Source of the DNA: a virus
Reading direction: 5' to 3' (one strand)
Length of the DNA stretch: 53,732 nt
IMG/VR virus record: IMGVR_UViG_3300017770_000016
Span: 1-53,732 of that record
Part shown: one piece after another, positions 40,838 through 48,023 of the stretch
Numbering within the stretch: the first letter of the stretch is position 1
Layout of the letters: each line of letters begins with the position of its first letter
Program-made: the position numbers and the translations under genes
Notes under the pieces: model-generated
Databases searched by the model: none
What the model was told of the DNA's origin: nothing
The model's input: the letters and a program-made list of their open reading frames with translations, nothing else

Positions 40838-41268
40838 TGGCGATAACGACAGCAATGTGCACAACCTTCAAAAAAGAAATCTTGGAGGCAGTTCACAACT
40901 TCAAGAACACAGGTGGCAGCACATTTAATCTTGCGTTGTACACAAGCTCTGCATCTTTGGGTGCAGGCACCACGGCGTATACAACATCGAATGAGATATC
41001 AGGCACTGGCTACACCGCCAAAGGTGCAGCACTTACTCGTGTTGATCCTAGCAATGATGGCACTACTGCGATAACAGACTTTTCTGATTTAACGTTTAGC
41101 TCTAGCAGCCTGACCGCACGAGGCGCATTGATCTTCAACGACAGCGCCTCTGGTGACCCGGCTGTTTGTGCATTAGATTTTGGTGCAGACAAAACGTCTA
41201 GCTCTGGTGACTTTACGATTCAGTTTCCTGCAGCAGATGCGTCTAACGCGATTATTCGCATTGCTTAG
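40837..41268 (+). CDS. Beta-rich tail/virion protein
   Basis: 143 residues. FKKEILEAVHNFKNTGGSTFNLALYTSSA, ISGTGYTAKGAAL and RGALIFNDSASGDPAVCALDFG point to an all-beta Thr/Ser/Gly-rich protein known from marine phages. It follows the connector genes, so a tail-associated function is likely. Confidence 0.7.
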   Translation: MAITTAMCTTFKKEILEAVHNFKNTGGSTFNLALYTSSASLGAGTTAYTTSNEISGTGYTAKGAALTRVDPSNDGTTAITDFSDLTFSSSSLTARGALIFNDSASGDPAVCALDFGADKTSSSGDFTIQFPAADASNAIIRIA

Positions 41269-41274
41269 GATGTT

Positions 41275-41364
41275 GTGGCCAAGCAGGTTCAGCAGAAACG
41301 CATGACTGAAGAAGAATATCGACGATGGTTAAAACAGCAGAAAGACCGTCGCCATAATCAGTAG
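41275..41364 (+). CDS. Very small basic protein, 29 residues
   Basis: GTG 41275 with AGGA just upstream, ending TAG 41364. It is helical and basic with KRMTEEEYRRWLKQQKD. It is below the length of usual gene calls but fills the gap between two genes and has a ribosome site. Function unknown. Confidence 0.5.
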   Translation: MAKQVQQKRMTEEEYRRWLKQQKDRRHNQ

Positions 41365-41374
41365 GATATAACGT

Positions 41375-41944
41375 GTGGCAAATGTTACAGGTTGGGGTAG
41401 AGGCACTTGGGGCCAAGGCGCTTGGAATGAAGCGATACCTGTTGAAGTCACGGGCGTTGCAGGCACTGGCGCGGTTACGACTGTCACGGTCAGCGCAGAC
41501 GCAAATGCCACTGTCACAGGCGTTTCAGGAACAGGGGCAATCGGGTCAGTCACAATCGTCCAGGGGGCGGGTGTTGACGTATCTGTCACGGGCGTGGCGG
41601 GCACTGGATCTGTCGGAACGGTTACTGTTACCGGCGGCGCGAATGCTGCTGTTACTGGGAATGCTGGGACTGGAGCAATTGGCTCGGTTACAGTCACGGG
41701 CACGGCAAATGTTTCTGTCACTGGAGTCCAAGGTGACTCCAACGTTGGGAACGTTACTGTTGCAGCAGATGCAAACGTTTCTGTCACGGGTGTTTCAGGG
41801 ACGGGAGCGATAGGATACTTCCTTGTTTATGGCATCATAAATGATGGCCAAGACCCTAACTGGGGTACTATAACGGATAGTCAAACACCGAGTTGGACTG
41901 CTGTCACCGACAGTCAAACTCCTAATTGGGAAGAGGTAGCTTAA
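41375..41944 (+). CDS. Tandem-repeat tail protein (VTGVxGTG repeats)
   Basis: 189 residues from GTG 41375 (AGGATATAAC upstream). N-terminus GWGRGTWGQGAWNEAIPV; then about six repeats of the type VSVTGVAGTGAVGTVTV, and a C-terminus with three Pro-Trp units (DPNWGTITD, TPSWTAVTD, TPNWEEVA). It is probably a beta-solenoid fibre or spike part. The Gly-Trp signature recurs in the gp10-like protein at 48023. Confidence 0.7.
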   Translation: MANVTGWGRGTWGQGAWNEAIPVEVTGVAGTGAVTTVTVSADANATVTGVSGTGAIGSVTIVQGAGVDVSVTGVAGTGSVGTVTVTGGANAAVTGNAGTGAIGSVTVTGTANVSVTGVQGDSNVGNVTVAADANVSVTGVSGTGAIGYFLVYGIINDGQDPNWGTITDSQTPSWTAVTDSQTPNWEEVA

Positions 41945-44869
41945 ATGGCAACTTACGTTAACGATTTACGGCTCAAAGAGATTGCCACTGGCGATGAGGC
42001 AGGTACATGGGGCACCAGTACGAATACTAACCTCGAATTAATTGCAGAGGCATTTAGTTTTGGCACGGAAGCTATTACGACTAATGCTGATACTCATACT
42101 ACTACTATTGCCGATGGCTCTACTGATCCCGGCAGGAGTATGTTTCTCAAATATACTGGCACTCTTGATAGCACTTGCACCATCACTATAGGGCCAAACA
42201 CGGTCAGTAAGCTGTGGTTCATCGAGAACGCAACCAGCGGCTCACAGAGCATTATTATCAAGCAAGGCAGCGGCGCGACTGTCACCATACTGAATGGTCA
42301 GACCAAAGCGATTTACAGCGATGGTGCTGGCTCTGGTGGCGCGATGGTCGATGCTTTCCAAGACCTGTCTGTGCCTGATCTGTTCGTTGACGATGACCTG
42401 ACGTTTACCTCTGACGGTGCAGTCATCACTTTTGGTGCGGATGGCGATACGACTCTGACGCATACAGACGGTTCTGGCCTAACGCTTAATAGCACCAACA
42501 AGATTATGTTCAACGATGCGAGCCAGTTCATACAAGGCTCAAGCGCCACGGTCTTGTCGCTCGGTGCGACGGATGAGATTGATCTCACGGCGACCGCGCT
42601 CGACTTCAACGGCACTGTTGCTATTTCTGGTGATACGACAATAGAGGATGGCGCGGATCTTATCACCGCATCCGCTGGCACATCCAACGTCCGTATAGGT
42701 GTCAACGCAGGTAACAGCATTACCTCTGGCGGCAACTACAACGTGGTTGTGGGTGATGAAGCGGGTACGTCTTTGACTACGGGTGACGGTAATGTTGCCA
42801 TTGGTTATGCGGCTTTACAGACAGAAGACGCACATGGACTTAATGTTGCTATTGGTAATGCCGCCTTATTAAATTTGAACGCAGGAGACAATGCTTACAA
42901 CGTGGCTGTAGGCGCAAGTGCAGGAACCGCAGTAACCACGGGAGTTAATAACACCATTGTCGGAGGTCTTGCAGGGGACGCTCTTACTACTGGAAGTAGA
43001 AACGTAGTTGCTGGGCAGGGAGCGTTGAGTGCCGATACGCTTGGTAGCGAATCAGTTGCTTTAGGGTGGGGTGCATTAGCTGCACAAAACTTCACTACCG
43101 CGACGAATGCTCTCAATGTGGCAGTTGGGGCCGTTGCTGGCCTTTCAATTACCACGGGAATTCAGAATACCTTAGTGGGAGCGTTAGCAGGCGATGCAAT
43201 CACGGATGCCGATTTTAATGTGGCATTGGGATATTCCTCTTTAAGCACTAACCAGCTTGGAAGTCGTTCAGTAGCGGTTGGCTACAATGCTCTCCTTACA
43301 CAAAACCCAGCTACTGCTACGGATATGTACAACGTGGCGGTAGGGCATAACGCAGGAAGAAATGTCACCACTGGAACTTTTAACACTATCTTGGGTGGTA
43401 CGGCAGCAGATGCGATTACAGCAGGGACAAGAAATGTCGCCATCGGTTACGGCGCTCTGACATCTGACACGTTAGGTTCAAAATCAATCGCCATTGGTGT
43501 GGGCGCTTTAGATACCCAAAACTACACTACAGCTACCGACAGCTTAAATACAGCCGTTGGACACGGTGTAGGTTCGTCGATAACTACGGGAATTCAAAAC
43601 ACTCTCATCGGTGCGTTAGCTGGTGACGCACTCACAGATGCGGATTTTAACGTGGCTTTAGGAGCATTTGCTTTAACCTCAGACACGCTCGGATCTCAGA
43701 GCACTGCACTCGGATTCGGGACGTTGCAGAGCCAAAACTTCACAACAGCTACAACTACTTACAACACAGCAGTTGGGGTGAATGCAGGGGCGTCAGTCAC
43801 CACGGGAACCCAGAACACTATTATCGGCGGTCTTGCTGGTGATGCTCTGACAGCTAGCGATTTCAACGTAGCCGTAGGTTATGGAGCTTTGAGTTCGGAC
43901 ACTTTAGGTGCTAGGAATGTTGCAATTGGTCAAGAGGCATTAGGCTCTCAAAACTTTACTACAGCAACAACTGTTTATAACACCGCAGTGGGGATGCAAG
44001 CAGGGCGATTAATCACTACGGCTGAACAAACAACTCTTGTTGGCGGTCTTGCTGGTGATGAACTAACGACTGGTGGAAGTAATGTTGCCGTCGGCTATGC
44101 AGCTCTTTCTACAGCTCAGATAAACACCGCAAATACAGCAGTTGGTGCTTTAGCTTTACTCAACGCGATTAACACGGGAATCACCTCGACCTTCAATACC
44201 GCAGTAGGATACGCCGCAGGAGACAGCTTAGCTAACGGGGTAAACAACACGCTTGTTGGGGCACTAGCGGGGGATGCCCTACAATCCGGAGACTCAAACT
44301 GTTTCTTTGGTAAAGACGCTGGCGACAGCACTACAAGCGGCGATAAAAACATTTGCATTGGGCAGAATGCTAACAACGCATCAGCGTCTGGCAGCAATGC
44401 AATTGTAATCGGTCACGATATAACTGGAGCAAGCAACGATTTTAGTTTCGGTAAAGCATCAAACATCGTAAGTAACGATTTTGACACCGACGCTAACTGG
44501 TCGCGCTCCTCTGACCAAAGACTCAAAAAGAACATAGCTGATTCAACGCTAGGCTTGTCCTTCATAAACGCTCTACGCCCTGTTAAATATAATTGGAAAC
44601 CTAGCCATGAGCTTGATTCTTCAGATGCTCAACTAGCGCACCGTTACAAAGAAAACCCTGAAGACAATGAAATGAACACAGAAGCGACGATGTATAACTT
44701 CATCGCGCAAGAAGTGAAGGCTGCGTTGGATGCAGCAGGTGTTTCAGATTTCAGCGGCTGGAGCGAAGATCAGTGGGGTGTTCAACAAGTATCGCGTGAA
44801 ATGTTCATCATGCCGCTAGTCAAAGCAGTTCAAGAACTAACGGCTCGTATTGAAGCCCTTGAATCATAA
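41945..44869 (+). CDS. Long tail fibre with haemagglutinin-like repeats and S74 chaperone domain
   Basis: 974 residues. The N-terminal region (FVNDLRLKEIATGDEAGTWG type) is followed by at least eight degenerate repeats: NVAVGYGALSSDTLG, NTAVGxxAG, SxTTGxQNTLIGALAGDAL. These resemble the left-handed heads of trimeric adhesins. The C-terminal S74 domain starts at the Ser codon 44510 (SDQRLKKNI) with LRPVKYNWK and YNFIAQEVKAAL, and ends in a short coiled coil. S74 domains trimerise the fibre and are then released by self-cleavage. It is the likely main receptor-binding fibre. Confidence 0.9.
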   Translation: MATYVNDLRLKEIATGDEAGTWGTSTNTNLELIAEAFSFGTEAITTNADTHTTTIADGSTDPGRSMFLKYTGTLDSTCTITIGPNTVSKLWFIENATSGSQSIIIKQGSGATVTILNGQTKAIYSDGAGSGGAMVDAFQDLSVPDLFVDDDLTFTSDGAVITFGADGDTTLTHTDGSGLTLNSTNKIMFNDASQFIQGSSATVLSLGATDEIDLTATALDFNGTVAISGDTTIEDGADLITASAGTSNVRIGVNAGNSITSGGNYNVVVGDEAGTSLTTGDGNVAIGYAALQTEDAHGLNVAIGNAALLNLNAGDNAYNVAVGASAGTAVTTGVNNTIVGGLAGDALTTGSRNVVAGQGALSADTLGSESVALGWGALAAQNFTTATNALNVAVGAVAGLSITTGIQNTLVGALAGDAITDADFNVALGYSSLSTNQLGSRSVAVGYNALLTQNPATATDMYNVAVGHNAGRNVTTGTFNTILGGTAADAITAGTRNVAIGYGALTSDTLGSKSIAIGVGALDTQNYTTATDSLNTAVGHGVGSSITTGIQNTLIGALAGDALTDADFNVALGAFALTSDTLGSQSTALGFGTLQSQNFTTATTTYNTAVGVNAGASVTTGTQNTIIGGLAGDALTASDFNVAVGYGALSSDTLGARNVAIGQEALGSQNFTTATTVYNTAVGMQAGRLITTAEQTTLVGGLAGDELTTGGSNVAVGYAALSTAQINTANTAVGALALLNAINTGITSTFNTAVGYAAGDSLANGVNNTLVGALAGDALQSGDSNCFFGKDAGDSTTSGDKNICIGQNANNASASGSNAIVIGHDITGASNDFSFGKASNIVSNDFDTDANWSRSSDQRLKKNIADSTLGLSFINALRPVKYNWKPSHELDSSDAQLAHRYKENPEDNEMNTEATMYNFIAQEVKAALDAAGVSDFSGWSEDQWGVQQVSREMFIMPLVKAVQELTARIEALES

Positions 44870-44879
44870 GGAGGACGAA

Positions 44880-45131
44880 ATGTCTGAAGTAAGAACCGAC
44901 GAAGAAAAAGCCAAGATGTATCAAGCGATGCTCGATGGCGCGAATGTCATCACCAGTGTGCTGGACAGCAGCAATGAATATGGCAATGACCTGACCAACA
45001 CTGAAAAGCAGGCAAAAGTTTTGCGTAGCTCTGGCTATCTTGAATACGGCAAGGCGCTTGGCGATTGGGGATCAGAAGACTTCTCTGCCATTGACTCTGC
45101 CGTTACCGCAGCCAAAGCATATACACCATAA
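44880..45131 (+). CDS. Small hypothetical protein after the fibre gene
   Basis: 83 residues from ATG 44880 (AAGGAGGAC upstream). Helical, with RTDEEKAKMYQAMLDGANVI and DLTNTEKQAKVLRSSGYLEYGKAL. Could be a fibre assembly factor because of its position, but there is no recognised motif. Confidence 0.65.
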   Translation: MSEVRTDEEKAKMYQAMLDGANVITSVLDSSNEYGNDLTNTEKQAKVLRSSGYLEYGKALGDWGSEDFSAIDSAVTAAKAYTP

Positions 45132-45144
45132 GGAAAAATAGACC

Positions 45145-45327
45145 GTGCAAATTAGCCTAGAAGAAAACGAGATCAATGCAATCCTAGCGATACTGGGCGA
45201 TATGCCAAGTAAGTCAGGCACTTGGCCTTTGATGATGAAGATTAAAGTGCAAGCTGACGCGCAACTCGTTGAGCCAGAAGAAGACGAAGGCGACGAAGAA
45301 GAGACTGAAGAAGTCGTAAATGGCTGA
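45145..45327 (+). CDS. Small acidic protein
   Basis: 60 residues from GTG 45145 (AAGGAAAAA upstream). QISLEENEINAILAILGDMPSKSGTWPLMMKIKVQ and an acidic C-terminus (EEDEGDEEETEEVVNG). Small proteins of the type 'ISLEENEINAIL' are common in phages. Overlaps the oxygenase gene by eight bases. Confidence 0.65.
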   Translation: MQISLEENEINAILAILGDMPSKSGTWPLMMKIKVQADAQLVEPEEDEGDEEETEEVVNG

Positions 45328-46033
45328 GATTCAGTTTCAGATGCACCCGCTGCCGTCAGTGTTCCTGATGGAGTTGGACATTCCGACAGAGTTCGTTGAA
45401 TCGTGTAATGACTACCTCGATGAGTTAGTCACACAAAACGATAAGGTCAGCGCGGCGCATACGTTGGTGGGCCAGATCAAGACAGGCGAGCAGCTTGTAA
45501 TGGATCACGAAGATTCTAGGCTGGCACCGTTTTCTAGGTTCTTGTGCGAGATGGGCGTGACGTATATTAACCAGTTCATGGCCCAATCTGGTCAGGTGCT
45601 GGACGGGAACAGAAACGTCGAGATGGATGAGCTATGGTCAGTCCACAGTTATGAGGGTGATTACAACCCGATACATGACCACGGCACGAAAACGGTGATG
45701 GGTATTAGCTGTACGACATGGACGAAGGTGCCGCCACAGATAGTGCAGGGGCCAAGGCCGGGATCGCAAGAATACGGGCTATACAATGCCTCTGGCGAAA
45801 GCGATGGTTGTCTCTGCTTCAACTACGGGCAAAGCAGCACATGGGATAGAGAACGGCTCAAGCCTACGCAGAATGTCGTAGTGAGGCCACAAGTAGGTAG
45901 GCTATATATGTTTCCTAGTTGGATGCAGCACATGGTCTACCCTTTTCAGGGCGAAGGTGAGCGAAGGACGGTAGCTGCCAATATAAATTGCTTTCCTGTG
46001 CAGAATGAAGGAGCGGTAAATGACACCCACTGA
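45320..46033 (+). CDS. 2OG-Fe(II) oxygenase family protein
   Basis: 237 residues. Strands with WSVHSYEGDYNPIHDHG (H119, H121 region), then GISCTTW, CLCFNYG and RLYMFPSWMQHMVYPF (H204) with R215/R216 in GEGERRTV match the 2OG-FeII_Oxy_5 type widespread in marine phages. The metal ligands are His-x-Asp/His, His and the Arg contacts 2-oxoglutarate. The substrate is unknown; fibre or envelope modification is possible because it lies between fibre and lysis genes. Confidence 0.85.
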   Translation: MAEIQFQMHPLPSVFLMELDIPTEFVESCNDYLDELVTQNDKVSAAHTLVGQIKTGEQLVMDHEDSRLAPFSRFLCEMGVTYINQFMAQSGQVLDGNRNVEMDELWSVHSYEGDYNPIHDHGTKTVMGISCTTWTKVPPQIVQGPRPGSQEYGLYNASGESDGCLCFNYGQSSTWDRERLKPTQNVVVRPQVGRLYMFPSWMQHMVYPFQGEGERRTVAANINCFPVQNEGAVNDTH

Positions 46034-46202
46034 GAAGGCAATAGCCCAGATTGAAGCGCATGAGCGTGAGTGTGCGGTACGTTACGAGGCTATCGAAAAG
46101 CGCCTCGCTTCTGGCAGCAAACGATTTGATCGTCTCGAAATGATGATTTGGGGGGTCTACGTCACAGTCGTTGTAGCTGTAGCTTTACCGCAATTTATTT
46201 GA
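46020..46202 (+). CDS. Small membrane protein (holin-associated, XhlA-like)
   Basis: 60 residues; GAAGGAGCGG upstream. A charged helical N-terminus (EKAIAQIEAHERECAVRYEAIEKRL) and a C-terminal membrane helix (MIWGVYVTVVVAVALPQFI). This layout is that of XhlA-like phage lysis accessory proteins. It overlaps the oxygenase gene end by 14 bases and starts the lysis cluster. Confidence 0.65.
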   Translation: MTPTEKAIAQIEAHERECAVRYEAIEKRLASGSKRFDRLEMMIWGVYVTVVVAVALPQFI

Positions 46203-46212
46203 GGTAAGTCCT

Positions 46213-46677
46213 ATGGTGATCGAATCTGTCGCAGCGGCTGGGATGCTGCTGAACCAAATTAACCAAGTAATTCAGCAGGTTAACGAGACAGGTTCGGGCG
46301 TGCAGCAGGCGATGGGACTGATCTCCGACTTTGGAGAAGCCCTTAACACGTTTGAAGTAGACCGTAAAAACTCTACGTTCAAGGCTCTTAGCCAAAATGA
46401 CATCCTCAAGATACAGATGCTTCGTAGGCAGTATGAGAGACATTGGCAAAGCGTAAATGACTTGCTTTTGGTTGCTGATCCTAAGCTCTTAGAAGATTTC
46501 AAAAGGGCCAAAAAAGAACAGGAAGAAGCGCGGCAGAGGCACTTAGCGATGTTAGCTCGAAAGAAAAAAGCGCGTGCTCTCCTCATTAGCCAACTTTTAG
46601 TCGGAGGAACCACGCTCCTCCTTGGTGGAGCAATAGCGGTTGGGGCCATAGTGTTAATCATTAAGATATTCGGATGA
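46213..46677 (+). CDS. Membrane-anchored coiled-coil protein
   Basis: 154 residues. An N-terminal helix (LLNQINQVIQQVNETGSG), a charged central coil (LEDFKRAKKEQEEARQRHL) and a hydrophobic C-terminus (LLVGGTTLLLGGAIAVGAIVL) that should span the membrane. Possibly a spanin-like or tail-membrane factor; the lipobox of spanins is absent. The final bases overlap the next ATG (ATGATAATGG). Confidence 0.6.
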   Translation: MVIESVAAAGMLLNQINQVIQQVNETGSGVQQAMGLISDFGEALNTFEVDRKNSTFKALSQNDILKIQMLRRQYERHWQSVNDLLLVADPKLLEDFKRAKKEQEEARQRHLAMLARKKKARALLISQLLVGGTTLLLGGAIAVGAIVLIIKIFG

Positions 46678-46889
46678 TAATGGCGTTCCTGCTAGTTATG
46701 CTGGTCGAAGGCGAACAAGTCGCGGGCCAGTTTCACTTCCGCAACATCCACAGGTGCAATCAATTTGCTTACTGGCTGGAACAAGGCACGGTCAAACCTG
46801 TAGAGCGCAGGCGGTTGAACAATCAGCAAAACATTACAGCCTACTGTATCCCTGTTAAAGTCAGGCCAAACATACAATTCTATGACTGA
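46674..46889 (+). CDS. Small hypothetical protein in the lysis cluster
   Basis: 71 residues. A hydrophobic start (MAFLLVMLVEG) may be a signal or short membrane segment, then FHFRNIHRCNQFAYWLEQG and IPVKVRPNIQFYD. It overlaps both neighbours. Function unknown. Confidence 0.6.
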   Translation: MIMAFLLVMLVEGEQVAGQFHFRNIHRCNQFAYWLEQGTVKPVERRRLNNQQNITAYCIPVKVRPNIQFYD

Positions 46890-47217
46890 TATGGCAGCAA
46901 AGAGACTAGAAGACGGTAGTGAGTACGCCGAATACGATGCGGATGGCGATGGCATTGTCACTGATGAAGAGTTGCAAACAAGCAGAGAGTTGCAGGAGCT
47001 ACGCTTGCGGCATGAACGAGCAGATGCTCAACGTGCTATGAGTTGGTTTGCGCTATGGGGCATGTTGCTATACCCAAGCCTTGTGGTTGTCAGTGAGTTC
47101 TTTGGGATGAATCAAGCTGCATCTATTTTGGGCGATATGGCTGCGGTCTACTTTGTATCCGTTGCAGGTATCTTAGCTGCGTTCTTTGGGGCACAAGCAT
47201 GGTCGAATAGGAAATAA
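46882..47217 (+). CDS. EF-hand membrane protein
   Basis: 111 residues. A canonical EF-hand loop D-A-D-G-D-G-I-V-T-D-E-E (19-30) is followed by a charged helix and two membrane segments (MSWFALWGMLLYPSLVVV and VYFVSVAGILAAFFGAQAW). Its place before the holin suggests a lysis accessory or second holin, possibly calcium-sensitive. EF-hands are rare in phage membrane proteins; the calcium binding is inferred from the motif only. Confidence 0.7.
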   Translation: MTDMAAKRLEDGSEYAEYDADGDGIVTDEELQTSRELQELRLRHERADAQRAMSWFALWGMLLYPSLVVVSEFFGMNQAASILGDMAAVYFVSVAGILAAFFGAQAWSNRK

Positions 47218-47220
47218 ATT

Positions 47221-47604
47221 ATGAGTATTGTTGCATCACTCGTTGGGCCAGTCACAGGACTGCTGGACAAGTTCATAGAAGATAAGGATCAGAAGAATGT
47301 GTTGGCACATGAGATTGCCACCATGTCAGAGCGTCACGCTCAAGAGGCTCTCAAAGGCCAACTAGAAATCAACAAGATGGAAGCTGCACACAAGAGTTTG
47401 TTTGTAGCTGGGTGGCGACCTGCCATCGGTTGGATTTGTGCAGTAGGGCTGTTGTACAACACCATCATCGCTAATGTCCTTGGTATCTGGATGGATGTGC
47501 CAGAGGTAGATACAACACTTCTTGTGCCCGTTATGATGGGGATGTTGGGTCTCGGCGCTATGAGAAGCTACGAGAAGGTCAATCAGGTAGCGCGGGAGAA
47601 GTAA
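47221..47604 (+). CDS. Holin, 3-TM type
   Basis: 127 residues. A charged amphipathic N-terminal half (FIEDKDQKNVLAHEIATM) precedes FVAGWRPAIGWICAVGLLYN and LLVPVMMGMLGLGAM. This is the Holin_3TM family (also found in gene-transfer agents). It makes the membrane holes that release the lysozyme. Its last base is shared with the lysozyme ATG. Confidence 0.88.
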   Translation: MSIVASLVGPVTGLLDKFIEDKDQKNVLAHEIATMSERHAQEALKGQLEINKMEAAHKSLFVAGWRPAIGWICAVGLLYNTIIANVLGIWMDVPEVDTTLLVPVMMGMLGLGAMRSYEKVNQVAREK

Positions 47605-48023
47605 TGACTCAGCTAATAGACATGCTGAAGCTACACGAAGGTGTACGATCTAAGGTATATGTGTGTAGTGCAGGCTACGAAACGATAGGTGTGGGTAGGA
47701 ACATCTCAGAGTCTGGCCTTGGGTTGTCTGACGATGAAATTGACTACTTATTAGCCAACGACGTTGCTCGTGTGAAGGGCGAGTTAGCAGACACTTACTT
47801 CTGGTTCGGTGCTTTGAACGAAGCGCGTCAGGATGCAATGATTGATATGTGTTTCAACCTCGGTCTGACCAGATTGCGCGGCTTTGTGAAGGCACTGGAG
47901 GCTATGTCGCGTGAACAGTTTGACATAGCTGCTGATGAGTTTATGGATAGCAAATGGGCAACTCAGGTGGGTGATCGCGCAATTCGTGTAACGGAGATGA
48001 TCCGCAGTGGTGAGTACATCTAA
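47604..48023 (+). CDS. GH24 lysozyme (endolysin) with Glu-Cys-Thr active site
   Basis: 139 residues. E12 in KLHEGVR, C21 in YVCSAGYETIGVGRN and T27 match the spacing of E11, D20 and T26 of T4 lysozyme, with Cys in place of Asp, as in one branch of phage muramidases. AMIDMCFNLGLTRLRGF and a C-terminal WATQVGDRAIRV complete the fold. No signal peptide or anchor, so it needs the holin directly upstream. Confidence 0.93.
   Translation: MTQLIDMLKLHEGVRSKVYVCSAGYETIGVGRNISESGLGLSDDEIDYLLANDVARVKGELADTYFWFGALNEARQDAMIDMCFNLGLTRLRGFVKALEAMSREQFDIAADEFMDSKWATQVGDRAIRVTEMIRSGEYI

Noticed and set aside
41373-41813. A second long open frame (147 codons) overlapping the VTG-repeat gene
   Set aside because: It is opened by the repeat unit itself, lacks recognisable protein features (LxxRALQALARL low complexity) and competes with a frame whose repeats and Gly-Trp N-terminus are recognisable.
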